Below are positions 63,101-64,000 of a stretch of 64,000 bases of DNA, in pieces. The position numbers and the translations under genes are program-made. The number at the start of each line of letters is the position of its first letter. The stretch's first letter is position 1. The notes below the pieces were generated by a model. That model was given only the letters and a program-made list of their open reading frames with translations. It ran no database searches and was not told where the DNA came from. Source of the DNA: Prevotella sp. (GTDB taxonomy: Bacteria > Bacteroidota > Bacteroidia > Bacteroidales > Bacteroidaceae); NCBI GenBank assembly GCA_016281815.1, contig JAEEJK010000017.1, positions 18,462-82,461 on the forward strand, written 5' to 3'.

Positions 63101-64000
63101 TTCACACGTGTGCGTCTTCGTCGCCTTATCATAATTGATGGCGACGAGCAGGAGACGATCGGCATATTCTGCCACCTTGGCGGGATAATTACGGCGTAAG
63201 ATTTGGTCGATGCCACTGTCGGCGTCCTTGTTGTATTTCAATTCAATGACCATGGCCGGGGTGTCCACGTTCTTGCGCGGGATGAGCACGATGTCGGCAA
63301 AACCCTTGCCCGTGGGAAATTCCCGATGCATGATATAGTCGTTCTTGGCATAATAATAGGCGAGGGAAAGCACGCACGCCAGTGAGTTCTCATTGTTGTA
63401 AGACAGTATGCTCGTGTGCTCATCATGTGCCGTCTCGATGCCTTTTGCCACAGCCTCACAGTCACCGTCGAGGGTGGCCTGGAGGAGTTGTTCCGACCGC
63501 TCCAAGGCATCGACAACGCCTTTCCACCGGTTTTCCTTGATGGCATTGATCATCTCGCCGGCCACCTCACGGTTGGGGATGTAGCACTCATCGCGCCGCC
63601 AGTTATACGACAGATAACCCAAGTGGATGAGCACGGTGAGCACGTCATCACGGGTGCGCACGATGGACATGTCGTTCTGGAATCCCGTGGGGTCCACCTT
63701 GCACCGGCCACCTGCCACCATTTGGATGATGTCATCTCTGAGCCCCTCGAAGTTCATCTGGATGTAATCCCTCACAGCGTCAAATGCTCCGGTGGTTGCC
63801 CAAAAACTGCGGCAACGTCCCGTATCCACTGCCTGGATGACTGAGTTGGGATTGAACATCGACTCCTCATCGCCTATCTGATAACCGTCATACCATTTCT
63901 CCAAGATATCAAAGTCCATTCCATGACGCTCGGCCAGCATCCGAACCTCATCCTTGGTAAATCCGAAAAATCTGGCCATCTTGCGAGGCTCCACCATCGA
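63080..64000 (-). CDS. AAA-ATPase-like / PD-(D/E)XK nuclease family protein, C-terminal part
   Basis: At least 306 codons; the gene runs off the window, and the usual family length is about 510-580 residues. The visible part includes the post-ATPase region (MARFFGFTKDEVRML, WYDGYQIG, MFNPNSVIQA) and the C-terminal PD-(D/E)XK domain with GKGFADIVLIPR (Asp) and VIELKYN (E-x-K). This two-domain family is strongly expanded in gut Bacteroidales and its role is unknown. The ATPase motifs lie outside the window. Confidence 0.85.
   Translation of the reverse strand, partial: SMVEPRKMARFFGFTKDEVRMLAERHGMDFDILEKWYDGYQIGDEESMFNPNSVIQAVDTGRCRSFWATTGAFDAVRDYIQMNFEGLRDDIIQMVAGGRCKVDPTGFQNDMSIVRTRDDVLTVLIHLGYLSYNWRRDECYIPNREVAGEMINAIKENRWKGVVDALERSEQLLQATLDGDCEAVAKGIETAHDEHTSILSYNNENSLACVLSLAYYYAKNDYIMHREFPTGKGFADIVLIPRKNVDTPAMVIELKYNKDADSGIDQILRRNYPAKVAEYADRLLLVAINYDKATKTHTCEILKIED

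Noticed and set aside
1..64000. Search by eye for tRNA, rRNA, and insertion-sequence transposases
   Set aside because: No cloverleaf-like segment, rRNA core sequence or DDE/HUH transposase frame was found; a tRNAscan or IS database search would be decisive.

Overview
The window looks like a chromosomal segment of a gut- or oral-type member of Bacteroidales, most likely Prevotellaceae or a close relative. The reasons are SusC/SusD-type outer-membrane genes, BACON and surface-lipoprotein signals, T9SS-like C-terminal tails, a Bacteroidota fumarate reductase cytochrome b next to the start of its flavoprotein gene, and promoters of the TTTG-N19/20-TAnnTTTG type. No rRNA or tRNA gene and no CRISPR array was seen.

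Layout. 0-16 kb is mostly core: frdC with the first codons of frdA, mnmG, apt, uvrC, dtd, a MazG-like gene, deoC, a polyprenyl synthase gene, polA, ychF, lgt, a U32 peptidase, sufE and a SpoU methyltransferase. A perfect parS-like palindrome lies between mnmG and apt and a near-perfect one lies inside the polyprenyl synthase gene, which suggests a ParB-loading, origin-proximal region. 15.6-24.3 kb holds lemA, DUF2207, a membrane-bound Kelch/AraC hybrid regulator, a secreted protein, a CoA-transferase and a sugar kinase. 24.4-30.4 kb holds secreted and outer-membrane proteins: an LRR/redoxin-like/M64 peptidase fusion and a TonB-dependent-type barrel with a Gly-rich tail. 30.7-40.1 kb holds cysS, a zinc-ribbon membrane protein, an LTA-synthase-like enzyme, two SGNH esterase genes (three SGNH domains) and a helix-hairpin-helix outer-membrane protein. 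A lone AAA ATPase with a 37-bp palindrome upstream follows at 40.4 kb.

41.6-54.1 kb, on the minus strand, is a beta-1,3-glucan (laminarin) utilisation locus in the order susC, susD, surface glycan-binding lipoprotein, GH16, GH3, then a TPR/transmembrane/HTH regulator of the DUF6377 type. 54.4-57.4 kb has a hemolysin-III family gene and rnr. 57.6-63.1 kb holds a possible tiny transcription unit, then a second membrane-bound HTH regulator, an outer-membrane barrel and an 85-residue secreted mini-protein. The window ends inside an AAA-like/PD-(D/E)XK gene.

The least expected signal lies between the genes. About fifteen intergenic gaps hold tandem 7-mers (or 8- to 10-mers) of several unrelated sequence families. 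They often run from one stop codon to the next start codon, lie in at least one 5' leader, supply the first or last codons of several genes, and at lgt form overlapping five-codon minicistrons. A 71-bp hairpin-bearing element is present twice in inverted orientation, bracketing 36.2-43.4 kb.
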